A stretch of DNA of 63,261 nt, taken from JBBSGD01 sp038254435 (lineage in GTDB: Bacteria > Actinomycetota > CADDZG01 > WHSQ01). The notes under the pieces were generated by a model. The model saw only the letters and a program-made list of their open reading frames with translations. It had not been told where the DNA came from and ran no database searches. Positions 8,593 to 18,317 of the stretch are shown piece by piece. The translations under genes were made by a program, and so were the position numbers. Each line of letters starts with the position of its first letter. Position 1 is the first letter of the stretch. Location: contig JBBSGD010000008.1 of the NCBI GenBank assembly GCA_038254435.1, positions 1 to 63,261 on the forward strand. The letters run 5' to 3'.

Positions 8593-8868
8593 CTACGGCG
8601 CCAGATTAGGCAGCGGCGTCGTTAGGTACCGTCCCCAGGTCTTAAGCGTATAGTTGTCTGCCTTGAGGGCCACGACATCGGCTATGGTGGACCAACGGTC
8701 GATCATGGCGGGAGCCACAGTCGCATCCCCGAACACCTCGCCCCATCTCCCGAACGGCTTGTTGGAGGTGACGATCGCGCTCGCCCTCTCGTATCGGGAC
8801 GAGACGAGCTCCAAGAACAGGTTGGCGGCCTCGGCCTGGAACGGGACGGCCTGACCGCCCGCCGCCGC
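8593..8868 (-). pseudogene. IS21 IstB-like ATPase, C-terminal fragment
   Basis: The minus-strand frame runs from QAVPFQAEAANLFLELV through SSRYERASAIVTSNKPFGRWGE, split across two blocks, to a stop at 8593. These are the sensor/C-terminal motifs of the IS21 transposition helper ATPase IstB. The Walker A and B part and the istA transposase are missing, cut off near 8868. It lies inside the IS21 terminal repeats. Confidence 0.8.
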
Positions 8869-8981
8869 CCTGCAGAGAGCTTCCCACCGTCAGATCACGC
8901 GTTGTTCGAACGACCCAAGAGCGATAGACTGCCGTGAGCGGACGGCAGATTACTCTTCTCGAACACAATGGGGGATAGGGC

Positions 8982-9938
8982 ATGGACGTTCGTAGGATCA
9001 GCTGTGCAGGCTCGGCCACCGTGGCCGTGCCGTCTGGGTTGCGGCGTGCCGTGACCATTGGACTAGTCACAGTCCTGATGTTCTCACTCATGCTGGTGGG
9101 ACAGCGACACGCCGCGGCGCTGATCCTACGCAAGGACATCACCTACAAGACGGTGGGTAGTCTCGCCATCAAACTTGACGTGCGCATGCCCAACGGGACG
9201 GGGCCCTTTCCCGCGGTCATGGTGATCCATGGCGGCAAGAACATCACCGGCGACAAGTGCCAGGCTAACCTCAGCTCTCTCGAAAAGCAGTACGTCAGCG
9301 CCGGCTTCGTCGTTTATACCCCCAACTACCGCCTCGCTCCCCCCTATCCCTCGAACCCCAACCTCTCCCCCAAAGTCAAGTGCGCGGACGGGAGCGTAGT
9401 TGACGTGTCACCGCTGCAGGGAAACCCCTTCCCGCTTAGTCAGGGCGACCTCAGCGATGCTGTGACGTGGATAAAGAACCACGGCGCCTCCTACAAGACT
9501 GACGTCAGCCGGGTCGCAGCGCTGGGAACCTCATCGGGTGGAACTCAAGCCTACATGCAGGGTGATATGGGGCATGTCGACGTGGCCATCGGCTTTTCCG
9601 GCCCCACTTACTTCGATGACACGTGGGGGACTCAGGCGGAGCTGACCGATTACTTCGGATGTTCCTACAGCGCCTGTCCGAGCACCTGGAGAGCTGGCTC
9701 GCCACTCTACAACATTGGAGCCAACACGCCCCCAACCGATATTTTCAACTCGAGCAATGAGCAGGTACCCCTCGCCAACGCTGATCGTTACCACGACGCC
9801 CTCGTCAACGCCACCGTGCCCGCCAACGAGACCATCATCCCAGGCAGCAAGCACGCCACTGCGTACCTCAGCTACGTGCTGCCCAACGGCAAGACGGTGC
9901 TGCAAGACTCCATTGCCTACGTAAAGGCGAATCAGTAG
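8982..9938 (+). CDS. Secreted alpha/beta hydrolase (esterase) 1
   Basis: This 318-residue protein has an N-terminal hydrophobic export segment at about residues 24-45. The fold is of the BD-FAE/hormone-sensitive-lipase kind: oxyanion motif VIHGGK near residue 82, nucleophile elbow GTSSGG near residue 184, and the catalytic His in PGSKHA near residue 290. Conserved Cys in DKC, KCADG and the pair in FGCSYSACP suggest two disulfides outside the cell. Closest relative in the window is the copy at 25417-26385 (shared DITYKTVG, VVDVSPLQGN, ETIIPGSKHAT). It probably cleaves an ester, but the substrate is unknown. A GGGGGAT site precedes the ATG. Confidence 0.85.
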   Translation: MDVRRISCAGSATVAVPSGLRRAVTIGLVTVLMFSLMLVGQRHAAALILRKDITYKTVGSLAIKLDVRMPNGTGPFPAVMVIHGGKNITGDKCQANLSSLEKQYVSAGFVVYTPNYRLAPPYPSNPNLSPKVKCADGSVVDVSPLQGNPFPLSQGDLSDAVTWIKNHGASYKTDVSRVAALGTSSGGTQAYMQGDMGHVDVAIGFSGPTYFDDTWGTQAELTDYFGCSYSACPSTWRAGSPLYNIGANTPPTDIFNSSNEQVPLANADRYHDALVNATVPANETIIPGSKHATAYLSYVLPNGKTVLQDSIAYVKANQ

Positions 9939-9981
9939 CGCAAGGGTGGTTGAGAACGATGACTAAGGGGGAGTGCTTGGT

Positions 9982-10860
9982 ATGAGACGGACGATCGTGA
10001 TTCTCACGGGACTGGCACTCCTCTTACTCCCCGTGCCGGCTCATGCTGCCGTCTCCGTCACGAAGAACGTCGTCTACCGGCAGGTCAACGGCATTGATCT
10101 GCGGCTCGACGTTTACAAGCCGGGGGGGACCGTCACCCTGCCCGCTATCTTGTTCATCCACGGGGGCATGTTCCACAGGGGTGACAAGTGCCAATCGAAA
10201 TACGTGGGACCCGCCCGCCGTCTTGCCTCCGCCGGGTTCGTCGTCTACAGCATCGATTACCGCCTGGCCCCCAAGCTCGGCACCTACTCGACCGTATACA
10301 AGTGTGCCGACGGAACGACGACGGACATCTCTTACCTGCAAGACAACCACTATCCTGCCGCACCTGACGATGTTCTCGCGGCTGTGCAGTGGATTAAGGC
10401 CAATGGCGCGTCGTACCGGACCGATACATCTCGCATCAGCTGCGTTGGCGAGAGCGCCGGCGGCAGCCTTTGCTACGGCCTCGGGACAGGCGCGTCAGTG
10501 AACGTCGAGGCGGGATGGTCGGGGCCGACCAAGCTCGACGAACCAGCGCTCAATACCACCAACAGCACAAATTACATAGGGTGCACCCTCAGTGCCTGTC
10601 CCGACACCTGGAAGGCTGCGTCTCCCTATTACTCGGTTGCCTCAACCTCCGCACCCGCGGCCATCTACAACAGCAGCACGGAAACGATCCCGCAGTCGCA
10701 GGCGGACATGTTTGCTTTGGCCCTCGACCAGACTGGGGTAACCGAGCAAGAGACCATCATTCCCGGCTCCAAGCACGGCGTTTCCTATGCAAACACAGTT
10801 CTCCCCAACGGCAGAACTGTGTGGCAGGACACCGCAGACTTCATCTCGAGTCACGACTAA
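9982..10860 (+). CDS. Secreted alpha/beta hydrolase (esterase) 2
   Basis: This 292-residue protein has a signal peptide ending in AHAA near residue 24. It shows the same architecture as esterase 1: FIHGGM, nucleophile GESAGG, PGSKHG, and the same cysteine pattern (DKC, KCADG, IGCTLSACP). GESAGG rather than GTSSGG and the TDIS segment group it with the broken copy at 12306-13103. The ATG at 9982 is preferred over the GTG at 9973 because AGGGGGA is properly spaced from the ATG. It follows esterase 1 by 43 bases in the same direction, so the two are probably co-transcribed. Confidence 0.85.
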   Translation: MRRTIVILTGLALLLLPVPAHAAVSVTKNVVYRQVNGIDLRLDVYKPGGTVTLPAILFIHGGMFHRGDKCQSKYVGPARRLASAGFVVYSIDYRLAPKLGTYSTVYKCADGTTTDISYLQDNHYPAAPDDVLAAVQWIKANGASYRTDTSRISCVGESAGGSLCYGLGTGASVNVEAGWSGPTKLDEPALNTTNSTNYIGCTLSACPDTWKAASPYYSVASTSAPAAIYNSSTETIPQSQADMFALALDQTGVTEQETIIPGSKHGVSYANTVLPNGRTVWQDTADFISSHD

Positions 10861-11004
10861 CTCACTTTGGCATACCCCTTGACGACACAAGATCACCGTG
10901 CTCGTCCTCAAGCCAGTGAAGGTGGAGCGTTGCGTTGGGTCCTTGGACGGCTCTTGTCTCCCCACCTGGGCCTCGGAAGACGCCAGTTCCATCAAGACGA
11001 GTCT

Positions 11005-12305
11005 TGAACCCCCCCGGGATTCACAGAGACTCGGTTGCTTGAGTCGTGACCTCCGTGGCCGTGACTTTCTGACCGTAGAACAGGGGCTTCAGCTTCAGCT
11101 GGCGGGATCCGTCCGATCGGCCCCAGAAGACGCCGGTGATTCCACCAATCGATCCACTCCAACGTTGCGAGCTCGAGGTCGTCGAGGCCTCGCCATGGCC
11201 CTTTGTTGCGCACCAGTTCCGTCTTGTAGAGACCGATCATCGACTCGGCCAGCGCGTTGTCGAAGGAATCACCCTGGCTGCCGACGCTCTGCACACCGCC
11301 GGCTTCCGCTACGCGTTCGGTGTAGCGGATAGACAGATATTGCACTCCGCGATCTGAATGATGTACGAGCTCCTTGAGGCCATCGTCCTTGCGTGCCCAG
11401 ATCGCCTGCTCGAGGGCGGTCGAGGGCGAGATCTGTGCGCAGCAAGCGCGACGCCTGCCACCCTACGATCATGCGGGCGAAAACGTCGATGACAAAGCTC
11501 ACATAGACAAAGCCCGACCAGGTCCGGACATAGGTCAGGTTACAGACCCACAGACGGTTGGGAGCAGACGCTGAGAAGTCCCTTAGAACGAGGTCTTGAG
11601 GGCGAGCAGCAATGTCGTCTCCGGGGATCGTGGTGCGCTGTCTCTTGCCCCCCATGGCGCCTCTGATCTCGAGCTGGCGCATGAGGCGCGCGACGGTGCA
11701 GCGAGCGACGGAAGTGCCTTCGCGGTTCAGCTGTGCCCATACCTTGTCGGCGCCGTAGACACGGAAGTTCGCCTTCCACACTCGCAGGATCTCGACCTTG
11801 AGGTCCTCGTCACGCCGAGAACGTCTCGATGGTGCTCGCTTGCGGGCGGCGTAGTAGGTGCTGGGGGCGATCGGCAGCACCCCGCAGATCGGCTCGACCC
11901 CCCCTTTGTGGCGGTGCTCGTCAATGAGCGCGGTCATCGTGGAAGTCGCGAATCGAGCTCCCGCGCGAAGAAACTCGAGGCCGCCTTGAGGAGGATCTCG
12001 TTGGCGCCTCAGCTCCTTGTTCTCTTTCTCGAGGTCACGCAGCCGCTCGCGCTCGTCGGTGCTGAGACCGGGTCGACGGCTCCCATCACGCTCGGCCTGG
12101 CGGACCCACTTGCGAAGTGTCTCCGGGGTCATGCCTGACTTGTCAGCGATCGAGGTGATCGCCGACCACTGAGATCGGTAGTCCTTTTCTTGCTCGAACA
12201 CAAGACGCACGCAGCGCTCGCGAACCTCTGGCGGGTATCTCCGGGACCTTGACATGGCTCCATCCTCTCAACATCAGGAGTCTCCATTAATCCCGGGGCG
12301 GTTCA
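11005..12305 (-). mobile_element. IS3-family element with imperfect terminal repeats
   Basis: The ends are imperfect inverted repeats of about 29 bp: TGAACCCCCCCGGGATTCAC at 11005 and the complement of TGAACCGCCCCGGGATTAAT ending at 12305, giving 1301 bp. Between them lies one OrfA/OrfB gene set on the minus strand. The right end is inserted exactly inside the esterase remnant, after its GSKHA codons. No target-site duplication is seen, and the rest of the esterase is not found beyond the left end, so a deletion accompanied or followed insertion. Confidence 0.8.
11006..12255 (-). pseudogene. IS3-family OrfA/OrfB transposase, frameshifted
   Basis: OrfA begins MSRSRRYPPEVRERCVRLV with a helix-turn-helix (TPETLRKWVRQAE). 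It loses one base in its coiled coil (after NKELRR), which accidentally fuses it to OrfB; the original A stop/B start would have been an ATGA overlap. OrfB runs through the HTH_21 part (RVYGADKVWAQLNREG) and core to LRTDLALD. An extra base near 11420 then shifts the frame, and the rest continues as VHHSDRGVQY and DNALAESMIG. The first catalytic Asp, normally in a D-x-TY context, reads CNLTYV (Asn). Three lesions together make it inactive. Confidence 0.8.
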
Positions 12306-13103
12306 GCGTGCTTCGACCCGGCCAGGATGGTCTCGTTGTTGATCACGCCGGCGTCGGTGAGTGCCTGGGCATAGAGGTCTGCCTGCGACTGCGGGATCGC
12401 CTCATTGCTGCTGTTGTAGATGGCGGCTGGCGCCGCGCTCGGCGTGACCTGCTAGTAGGGGGAGGCGGCGCTCCAGGTGTCGGGACAGGCCGCGAGGCTG
12501 CAGCCGATGTAGTTCTCATGAAGGCGGAAGGTTGAAGTCGTCCAGCTTGGTCGGCCCCGACCAGCCCGCCTGCACGTTGACCACTCCCTTAGGTCCCGAG
12601 CCCATAGCAGAGGGTCCCGCCTGCGCTCTCACCCACGCAACTGATGCGGCTGACGTCCGTCTTGTAGCTCGCGCCGTTGTCCCGCACCCATTGCACCGCG
12701 GCAGTCGCGTCGTCAAGAGGCACGGGGAAGTGATTCCCCTGAAGACTCGAGATGTCGGTGGTGGAGCCGTCGACGCACTTGTAGACGGTGGAAGAGGTGC
12801 CGTACTTGGGGGCGAGACGGTAGTCGATGTTGTAGACCACGAAACCCGCGGACGTGAAGTGGCGGGCCTGGGCATCGTACTCGGCCTGGCACTTGTCCCC
12901 CCTGTGGAAGTGGCCGCCGTGGATCAGCACGATGGCCGGAAAGGGGCCGCTGGCGTCGGGCATGTAGACGTCCAGCTTGACGCTCACCCCGCCCGCCTGC
13001 TCGTAGGTGACGTTACGGGTGACGGTGGCGGCCTGAGGCCGGCCCCCGCGACCAGCATCAGAGATAGGGCCAAGCCTATGACGACTGCTGTTCCCCGTGG
13101 CAT
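12306..13103 (-). pseudogene. Secreted esterase 3, broken and cut by the IS
   Basis: This minus-strand relative of esterase 2 starts at MPRGTAVVIGLALSLMLVAG (signal peptide) and shifts frame near 13035. It continues through LIHGGHFHRGDKC, GESAGGTLCYGLG, a second shift near 12595 into VNVQAGWSGPTKLDD, and a third near 12530. It then carries an in-frame TAG (SPY-stop-QVTP) before INNETILAGSKHA, where the IS3 element begins. The C-terminal about 20 residues are missing. It lies in the opposite direction to esterases 1 and 2, so the family had at least one inverted copy before decay. Confidence 0.8.
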
Positions 13104-13258
13104 GCCCGTTCCATTGATCGTCCCGGGCAGCTAGCGAAGCTATCAGCCTTCGGCGCCTCGGATTGTGGCGAGGCAGGCTGGCCTGCCCCCGCCTACGGCA
13201 TTGGTAGTGTGGCGGTTGGCGAGCGGGGTGGAGCAAGCAGAGAGAGAGTTGGGGGCGC

Positions 13259-14155
13259 GTGCTCGATCAGGATCTCCACAGCGGTCAGGGTTTCGCAACC
13301 CTGGTTGACGCAGACAGCGGGGTGAGGGAGGAATCCTGTTTCCTCGAGTCCTCACGCGGGGCGATCTTCGGGGTGACCTATGTCCCGCCCCAGCCGCGCG
13401 GGGCGGTGCTGATCTGCTCCCCGATCCTGGGTGAATTCCTCGTCAACTACCGTCGGGAGGTCGTCTTGGCCCGGTCGCTGGCTCGAGCCGGCGTCGCCGT
13501 CCAGCGCTTTCACTACCTGGGGACGGGGCACAGCTCGGGGGACGAGGGAGCGCTGACGCTCGAGTCCATGATCGAGGACGCCGGCACAGCGCTGAAGAGG
13601 CTGAGAGAGCGGGTGCAGACCGGGAGCGTGGGTTTCCTCGGAACCCGGTGGGGGGCTCTGATTGCCGCATCGTGCGCCGCTGGGACGAAGGGCGCGCCGC
13701 TGGTTTTCTGGCAGCCGGTGGTGCAGGCCGAGCGCTTTGCGCGGGAGGCGATACGGGCCCGCGTGATGCGCAGGCTGCGGAAGCACCAAGGGACGAAGAC
13801 GTCGGAGCAGGCCGAGGTGGCCGAGCTCTTGGACAAGGGATGGCTCGACGTCCTCGGCTACAGACTCGACCGCCGCCTCTATGCGAGTGGGCTCGGTCGC
13901 TCGCTCCAAGAGCTTCTCACGGACGCCACCGGTCCAGCTCTCGTGCTCGACTTCGGCCGTCGGGCCGAGCCCGCGCTGGAGTACCGGAGACTGGCGGAGG
14001 AGATGCGTGCGCGCGGGCTGGAACTGGCCGCTCGGAACGTGCCGGATGAGGCTCCCGTCTGGTTCTCGGCCCACCCCAGCCAGGGGAAGACCCCCGCAAT
14101 CGACGTTACGACCACTTGGCTGCTGGCTGCCTTCACCCGCGAGACCGCATCCTGA
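13259..14155 (+). CDS. Alpha/beta-fold hydrolase-like protein with altered nucleophile elbow
   Basis: This 298-residue protein has an alpha/beta hydrolase layout (GAVLICSPILGEFLVNYRRE, FHYLGTGHSSG). It resembles the 'exosortase A system-associated hydrolase' type. The usual GxSxG is GTRWG (GFLGTRWGALIA), so the Ser nucleophile is absent; this is common in that subfamily and argues for a non-esterase or partner role. GTG start with a GAGAGAG-rich leader. It is first gene of a plus-strand operon: its stop overlaps the ATG of the next hydrolase (TGATG), and the halogenase follows with another overlap. Cytoplasmic; no signal peptide. Confidence 0.75.
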   Translation: MLDQDLHSGQGFATLVDADSGVREESCFLESSRGAIFGVTYVPPQPRGAVLICSPILGEFLVNYRREVVLARSLARAGVAVQRFHYLGTGHSSGDEGALTLESMIEDAGTALKRLRERVQTGSVGFLGTRWGALIAASCAAGTKGAPLVFWQPVVQAERFAREAIRARVMRRLRKHQGTKTSEQAEVAELLDKGWLDVLGYRLDRRLYASGLGRSLQELLTDATGPALVLDFGRRAEPALEYRRLAEEMRARGLELAARNVPDEAPVWFSAHPSQGKTPAIDVTTTWLLAAFTRETAS

Positions 14156-15087
14156 TGACGGATCGCGTCCTGGCCCGAGTGGCCGAGAGGCCCGTCTACA
14201 TCCCGGCGGGGATGGAGACGTTGTTCGGCGTGCTAACACCCCCCGGGGGGGCGACCAATGGCATCGCCGTCGTCATTCTGAGCGGCGGAGATGAGATTCC
14301 CTGCACCAATCGCAATCGCGTCTCCGTCCGTGTTGCGAGAGGCCTGGCGGCGCGGGGCTTCCATGTCCTGCGCGTTGACTACCGAGGCATCGGGGAGAGC
14401 ACGGGTGAGGACGCGGGCTATTCTCTGACGAGCCTCGCGGTGCAGGACCTGCAAGCCGCGGTGCAATGGCTCGAGCGGGAAGGTCTGGCCGATGTGGTCC
14501 TGGTCGGCAGCTGCTTCGGTGCTCGTACGTGTCTTGCCTGCGCCGGGGAGATCACCGGCCTGCGCGGAGTGGCGCTGATCTCCAGCCCGGTGATCGACAC
14601 GCGTCCCTCGGAGGCGACGGGCATCCCCCTCTCGTTGTTCGTGAAGCGCATGAAGAGCCGCAGACCGATTCGTGGTCTGTTCCGGGTCGATAAACCGGCG
14701 CGTCGCGCCCAGGCGGCGCGCATCGTCGCAACCGGTCTCCGCCTCATTTGGCGCAGCGTTGTTGTGCGGTTTACGGGACGGGGGGGTGATCGGTGGGTGA
14801 GTGGAGACTTCGTGGAGGCGCTCGGCTCCATCGTCCGGCGGGGCACCCCCATCTTGATCCTGTACGGGAGCGCCGAACCCGACTATCACGAATTCCAAAG
14901 GGCGAGGGAGGGCCCCCTGAGTGATGTTTTGGCGAAGGGCAGGAGATTCCTCACGATGAGGGTCATTCCGGGGGAAGTTCACGCGTTTGCCGAGCTGGAG
15001 GTGCAGGAAGCCGTGGAGCAGGAGCTTGTCGATTGGCTCGTGAACGCTCAGGGCCCGGGCGGAGAGGTCGGGTTGAGACATGGTTGA
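14155..15087 (+). CDS. Alpha/beta hydrolase with Cys nucleophile (GSCFGA)
   Basis: This 310-residue protein has a complete alpha/beta hydrolase core: FHVLRVDYRGIGEST, nucleophile elbow VGSCFGA with Cys 120 in place of Ser, an acidic residue region LILYGSAEPD and a late His in IPGEVHAF. A thiol nucleophile in this fold is seen in dienelactone hydrolases and some acyl-transfer enzymes. In an operon with a halogenase and near an acyl carrier protein, a thioesterase or acyltransferase that releases or moves the aryl product is a reasonable inference. The start overlaps the previous stop by one base and the end overlaps the halogenase start by 8 bases. Confidence 0.75.
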   Translation: MTDRVLARVAERPVYIPAGMETLFGVLTPPGGATNGIAVVILSGGDEIPCTNRNRVSVRVARGLAARGFHVLRVDYRGIGESTGEDAGYSLTSLAVQDLQAAVQWLEREGLADVVLVGSCFGARTCLACAGEITGLRGVALISSPVIDTRPSEATGIPLSLFVKRMKSRRPIRGLFRVDKPARRAQAARIVATGLRLIWRSVVVRFTGRGGDRWVSGDFVEALGSIVRRGTPILILYGSAEPDYHEFQRAREGPLSDVLAKGRRFLTMRVIPGEVHAFAELEVQEAVEQELVDWLVNAQGPGGEVGLRHG

Positions 15088-16384
15088 TCGCACTCTCGAC
15101 GCGGATGTCATCATCTTGGGGGGCGGCCCCGCGGGGTCAGGCCTTGCGACTCTGCTGGCCAAGGATGGTCGTCGCGTCCTCATTCTCGAAAAGGACATTC
15201 ATCCCCGCCACCACGTGGGTGAGGCGCTGACACCGTCCACCACCGTCGTCTTCGACAAGCTTGGGTTTCTCGAAACGATGGAGGCTGAGGGCTTTGCTCG
15301 CAAAGCAGGCGTGGGATGGACTGCGCCCAAGTCGCCGGCGGGCAAGTTCTTCGCCGTTCGCACTTCAGACTTTCCACTGCCGGGCGCCCCGCGGCCTTAC
15401 AGTTTCAACGTAGAGCGCAGCGCGCTCGATGCTCTGCTTCTCAAGCACGCGCATCTGTCGGGCGCCAGAGTTCTTCAGGGCGTCAACGCTCGCCGAGTCC
15501 TCTTCGAGAACGACCGCGCCGTCGGAGTTCGGGCGTCCATAACAGACGGATGGGAAAGGGATCTTCGCGCCTCGGTCGTCGTTGACGCGACGGGAAGAAG
15601 ATGCCTGTTGGCCAACCAGCTCGGCCTGCGCAAGAGGGATCCTGACTTCAACCAGTTCTCCTTGTACTCGTGGTTTCGAAACGTCGGTCCCGTTCCGGAA
15701 GGCTACGAAGATTTCCTCTTCCTGCACTTCTTGGGTCGGGAGCGAGCTTGGGGCTGGCAGATTCCGCTCAGGAACGGCGTGTTCTCGATCGGGGTGATCA
15801 CCGACAAGCGTGATTTCAGGAGAAGCGGACGATCGTACGGCGAGTTCTTCGAGGAGCTCGTCGGAAGCAGCCGATCCTTCAACCATGTGATGAAGGGGGC
15901 CGAGCAGATCAAGCCCTGGTGGGTGGAAGGCGACTACTCGTACACGACGAACCAGTTCGCAGGCAAGGGTTGGCTGCTCGTGGGCGACGCGTTCCGATTC
16001 GTGGACCCCATCTTCTCGTCTGGCGTGGACGTCGCGCTCTACTCCGCCCTTTTCGCGCACGAGGCGTTGACGAAGATGTGGAACGGCCAAACGGAAGAGG
16101 AGGCGTTTGACGCCTACCAGTCGCGCGTGGGCGAGGGCGTGGAAGTCTGGTATCAGCTCACCGACCTCTCCTACCGTATGCCCCTTCTCTTCACTCTCTT
16201 CATCGTGTCGCGCAAGTACCGGGCCCAGCTTGTCAGGGTGCTGCAGGGCAATCCCTATCTGCCCGAGACACAGGCCAAGGCCAAGGAGATCATCGAGCAG
16301 ATGTGGACGTTCTACGACAAGACGGCGCGAAGGGACAACAGCGTGCTCCGACCCAGCGCGTTGGGACCGCAGCCCGCGGCTTGA
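15080..16384 (+). CDS. Flavin-dependent halogenase
   Basis: This 434-residue protein binds FAD through GGGPAGSG (residues 14-21) and the distal GKGWLLVGDAFRFVDPIF block (about 296-312). It carries the halogenase hallmark WxWxIP as WGWQIP at 224-229 and DPIFSSGVDVAL, the usual active-site loop of carrier-protein-type halogenases. Family knowledge: reduced FAD and oxygen form hypohalous acid that halogenates an electron-rich ring, often while it is tethered to an acyl carrier protein. A free-standing ACP and an aryl-activating enzyme lie nearby. A flavin reductase is not seen in the window. Related FAD reductases lack WxWxIP, so halogenase is preferred, though not proven. Confidence 0.85.
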   Translation: MVDRTLDADVIILGGGPAGSGLATLLAKDGRRVLILEKDIHPRHHVGEALTPSTTVVFDKLGFLETMEAEGFARKAGVGWTAPKSPAGKFFAVRTSDFPLPGAPRPYSFNVERSALDALLLKHAHLSGARVLQGVNARRVLFENDRAVGVRASITDGWERDLRASVVVDATGRRCLLANQLGLRKRDPDFNQFSLYSWFRNVGPVPEGYEDFLFLHFLGRERAWGWQIPLRNGVFSIGVITDKRDFRRSGRSYGEFFEELVGSSRSFNHVMKGAEQIKPWWVEGDYSYTTNQFAGKGWLLVGDAFRFVDPIFSSGVDVALYSALFAHEALTKMWNGQTEEEAFDAYQSRVGEGVEVWYQLTDLSYRMPLLFTLFIVSRKYRAQLVRVLQGNPYLPETQAKAKEIIEQMWTFYDKTARRDNSVLRPSALGPQPAA

Positions 16385-16400
16385 CTCTTCGCCTCGAGCG

Positions 16401-18212
16401 TCAGGAATGGATGAGGGCGCCGTTCAGAGCGCGCAGCAGCTTGGGGTTGTGAAGAAGGGAAGACCACCGAATCGCGTCATCCCCCGCGTAGAGAATCTCC
16501 GATCCTTGATGCTCGTACATGGTGTCGGGGGCGGAGCGCAGCACGAACCGCCCGCATGAGATCGAGTGGCTGTCGCCGGCGGCGAACTCCTGCGCCGGTC
16601 CGTCCCCCGTGAACCGATAGAGGATGAAGCGATCCCCCTCGACCGTCAGGGAGATGCCGTTGGCGCAGTTGGGCCTCAGCTGTCCCGGAGGGAGATAACC
16701 GAGCTCCAGCACCTCGAAGCCCGAGCGGCGCAGGCCTCGCACGATGGCGAAGAATCCCGGGTAGGGCGCGGGCCCGGAGGCGTCCGGCTCTCCGACCGGC
16801 TCCTCGAGGGGCTCTTCCAGGATCGGCGCCCACCGGACGAGGTCGTCGGCCAGGCCCACGATACCCAGGGGATCGACGAAGCGCTCCTCGGGGTCGGACT
16901 CCATGACCAGAGCCCCCAGGCGGCGGGTCTTGCCTCCCATCACCTTGGGTTTGAGCGGAAACCCGGACCAGGCTCCACCAAGGGCATGGAAGTCCTCCGC
17001 ACCGGCGACGCTGTCGAAGCGATGCAACCTCACACGATGGCCGTCGATTCTCACCACCAGACTCGCGTCCGCATCCCTCGGGCGAAGTTGGCTGACGAGC
17101 GGGCCTTCGACTCGAACTTCCGCGCCCCGCTTTGCAAGGGACGACAGGAAGGGCTCGAAGAATTGGGCCTCCTCCTCTCCGCCGGCCCAGGCAGCAAAGG
17201 CGGGGAGAGTCTTCTCACTGCGCCAGAGACACGTATCGCGATGGTTGTAGATCCACGCGTGCCAACGCATGTAATACCAGGGAACCGGCTCGAGCACCTT
17301 GCCGGCGAGTGGCCCCTCCGCGCACCGTCCCTCGATCGTCCAGCGGCTTTGGGTCTCGGCATCGAAGAAGGAGCCGTCCGACCGCGTGAAGGTCAAGGAG
17401 CGTCCGTCGGCTCGAGGTACATACGAGGCCATGGTGAATCCATCCGGTGATGGCCCCGCGAAGACCGCGACCCGGCTGTTGCGCCGCTCCGCCTGGACCA
17501 CTCCACCTTCTCGCTGAACCTCGCGCAGAGGATAGGCGGCGGGGTCACCATCGGGCCCCAGGCAAAGCGTCATCTCGCTTTCCGGATAGGTCGTGTCCAG
17601 CGCGCCGAGGATGGTGGGAACGAAGACCGGCTCCATGCCGGGACGGGCGAAGACCTCGTCGCGTCCGTGCCCGTGTCGGGCATCGGGGTGGGCCTCATCG
17701 CGCGGAGGAAGCATGACTTGGGTCTCCGGATGGAGGGAGATCCAATCGGCCCATTCCATGTGCCAGGTAGGAATCCAAGGCAGGATGGCACCGGCGACCC
17801 GCCCGGATAGACACCGACCCACCGAGTGGTTCCAGTAGCTGCCGGTGCGCATGTCCTTCATGATCAGCGTGGCGTTCATGAACCCGACGCCTCTGAACAA
17901 AGGGGGCCGGTTCTCGTTCCCCTTCACTTCGGGGATGAAGGCTCCTCCCGTCTGGCAGCGCTCGCAGCTCACGACAAGGAGGGGCTGATCCCCCACCCGG
18001 TCGTTGACGATGTGGTAGTGATCCACGATCCACAGGGGATAGGCGCGTGCGCTGCCTTCGAACAGCACGCCGATGACGTAATCGTCCTCCCGCATGTGCT
18101 CGGTGGCCTCCCTGGGGCACATGTCCGGGTTGTCCCATCCCGAGATGACGGCCCCCAGCTTGCGTGGCAGCTCGAAGCGCCTGTAGATCTCCTTGTCGAA
18201 CGTCTGAATCAC
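16401..18212 (-). CDS. DUF3179 protein with long C-terminal extension
   Basis: The N-terminal half of this about 603-residue protein is a DUF3179 domain. It includes ARAYPLWIVDHYHIVNDRVGD, split by normal family spacing, the C-x-x-C motif VSCERCQTGGAF (Cys 83 and 86), the WNHSVGRCLSG loop and WHAWIYNHRD. The last about 230 residues (from HRVRLHRF to the end) look like a second domain not typical of the family. No signal peptide is visible with this GTG start; a longer in-frame extension to 18347 has no hydrophobic segment either. Function unknown. It lies convergent to the halogenase and back-to-back with the methyltransferase at 18318. Two other DUF3179 genes occur at 40802 and 43249. Confidence 0.75.
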   Translation of the reverse strand: MIQTFDKEIYRRFELPRKLGAVISGWDNPDMCPREATEHMREDDYVIGVLFEGSARAYPLWIVDHYHIVNDRVGDQPLLVVSCERCQTGGAFIPEVKGNENRPPLFRGVGFMNATLIMKDMRTGSYWNHSVGRCLSGRVAGAILPWIPTWHMEWADWISLHPETQVMLPPRDEAHPDARHGHGRDEVFARPGMEPVFVPTILGALDTTYPESEMTLCLGPDGDPAAYPLREVQREGGVVQAERRNSRVAVFAGPSPDGFTMASYVPRADGRSLTFTRSDGSFFDAETQSRWTIEGRCAEGPLAGKVLEPVPWYYMRWHAWIYNHRDTCLWRSEKTLPAFAAWAGGEEEAQFFEPFLSSLAKRGAEVRVEGPLVSQLRPRDADASLVVRIDGHRVRLHRFDSVAGAEDFHALGGAWSGFPLKPKVMGGKTRRLGALVMESDPEERFVDPLGIVGLADDLVRWAPILEEPLEEPVGEPDASGPAPYPGFFAIVRGLRRSGFEVLELGYLPPGQLRPNCANGISLTVEGDRFILYRFTGDGPAQEFAAGDSHSISCGRFVLRSAPDTMYEHQGSEILYAGDDAIRWSSLLHNPKLLRALNGALIHS

Positions 18213-18317
18213 CTCGATGGTGGCTCGGCTTGCGGGGGTTGGTTCTCCCCGAGCCCAGCGTAGTCGCTTCTGCCGGCCCGGCTGCCGTCGCGCGAGCCGT
18301 GGATATGATGAGCCGCT

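Noticed and set aside
15365..16090. 241-codon minus-strand frame inside the halogenase gene
   Set aside because: High-GC antisense shadow of a well-conserved enzyme.
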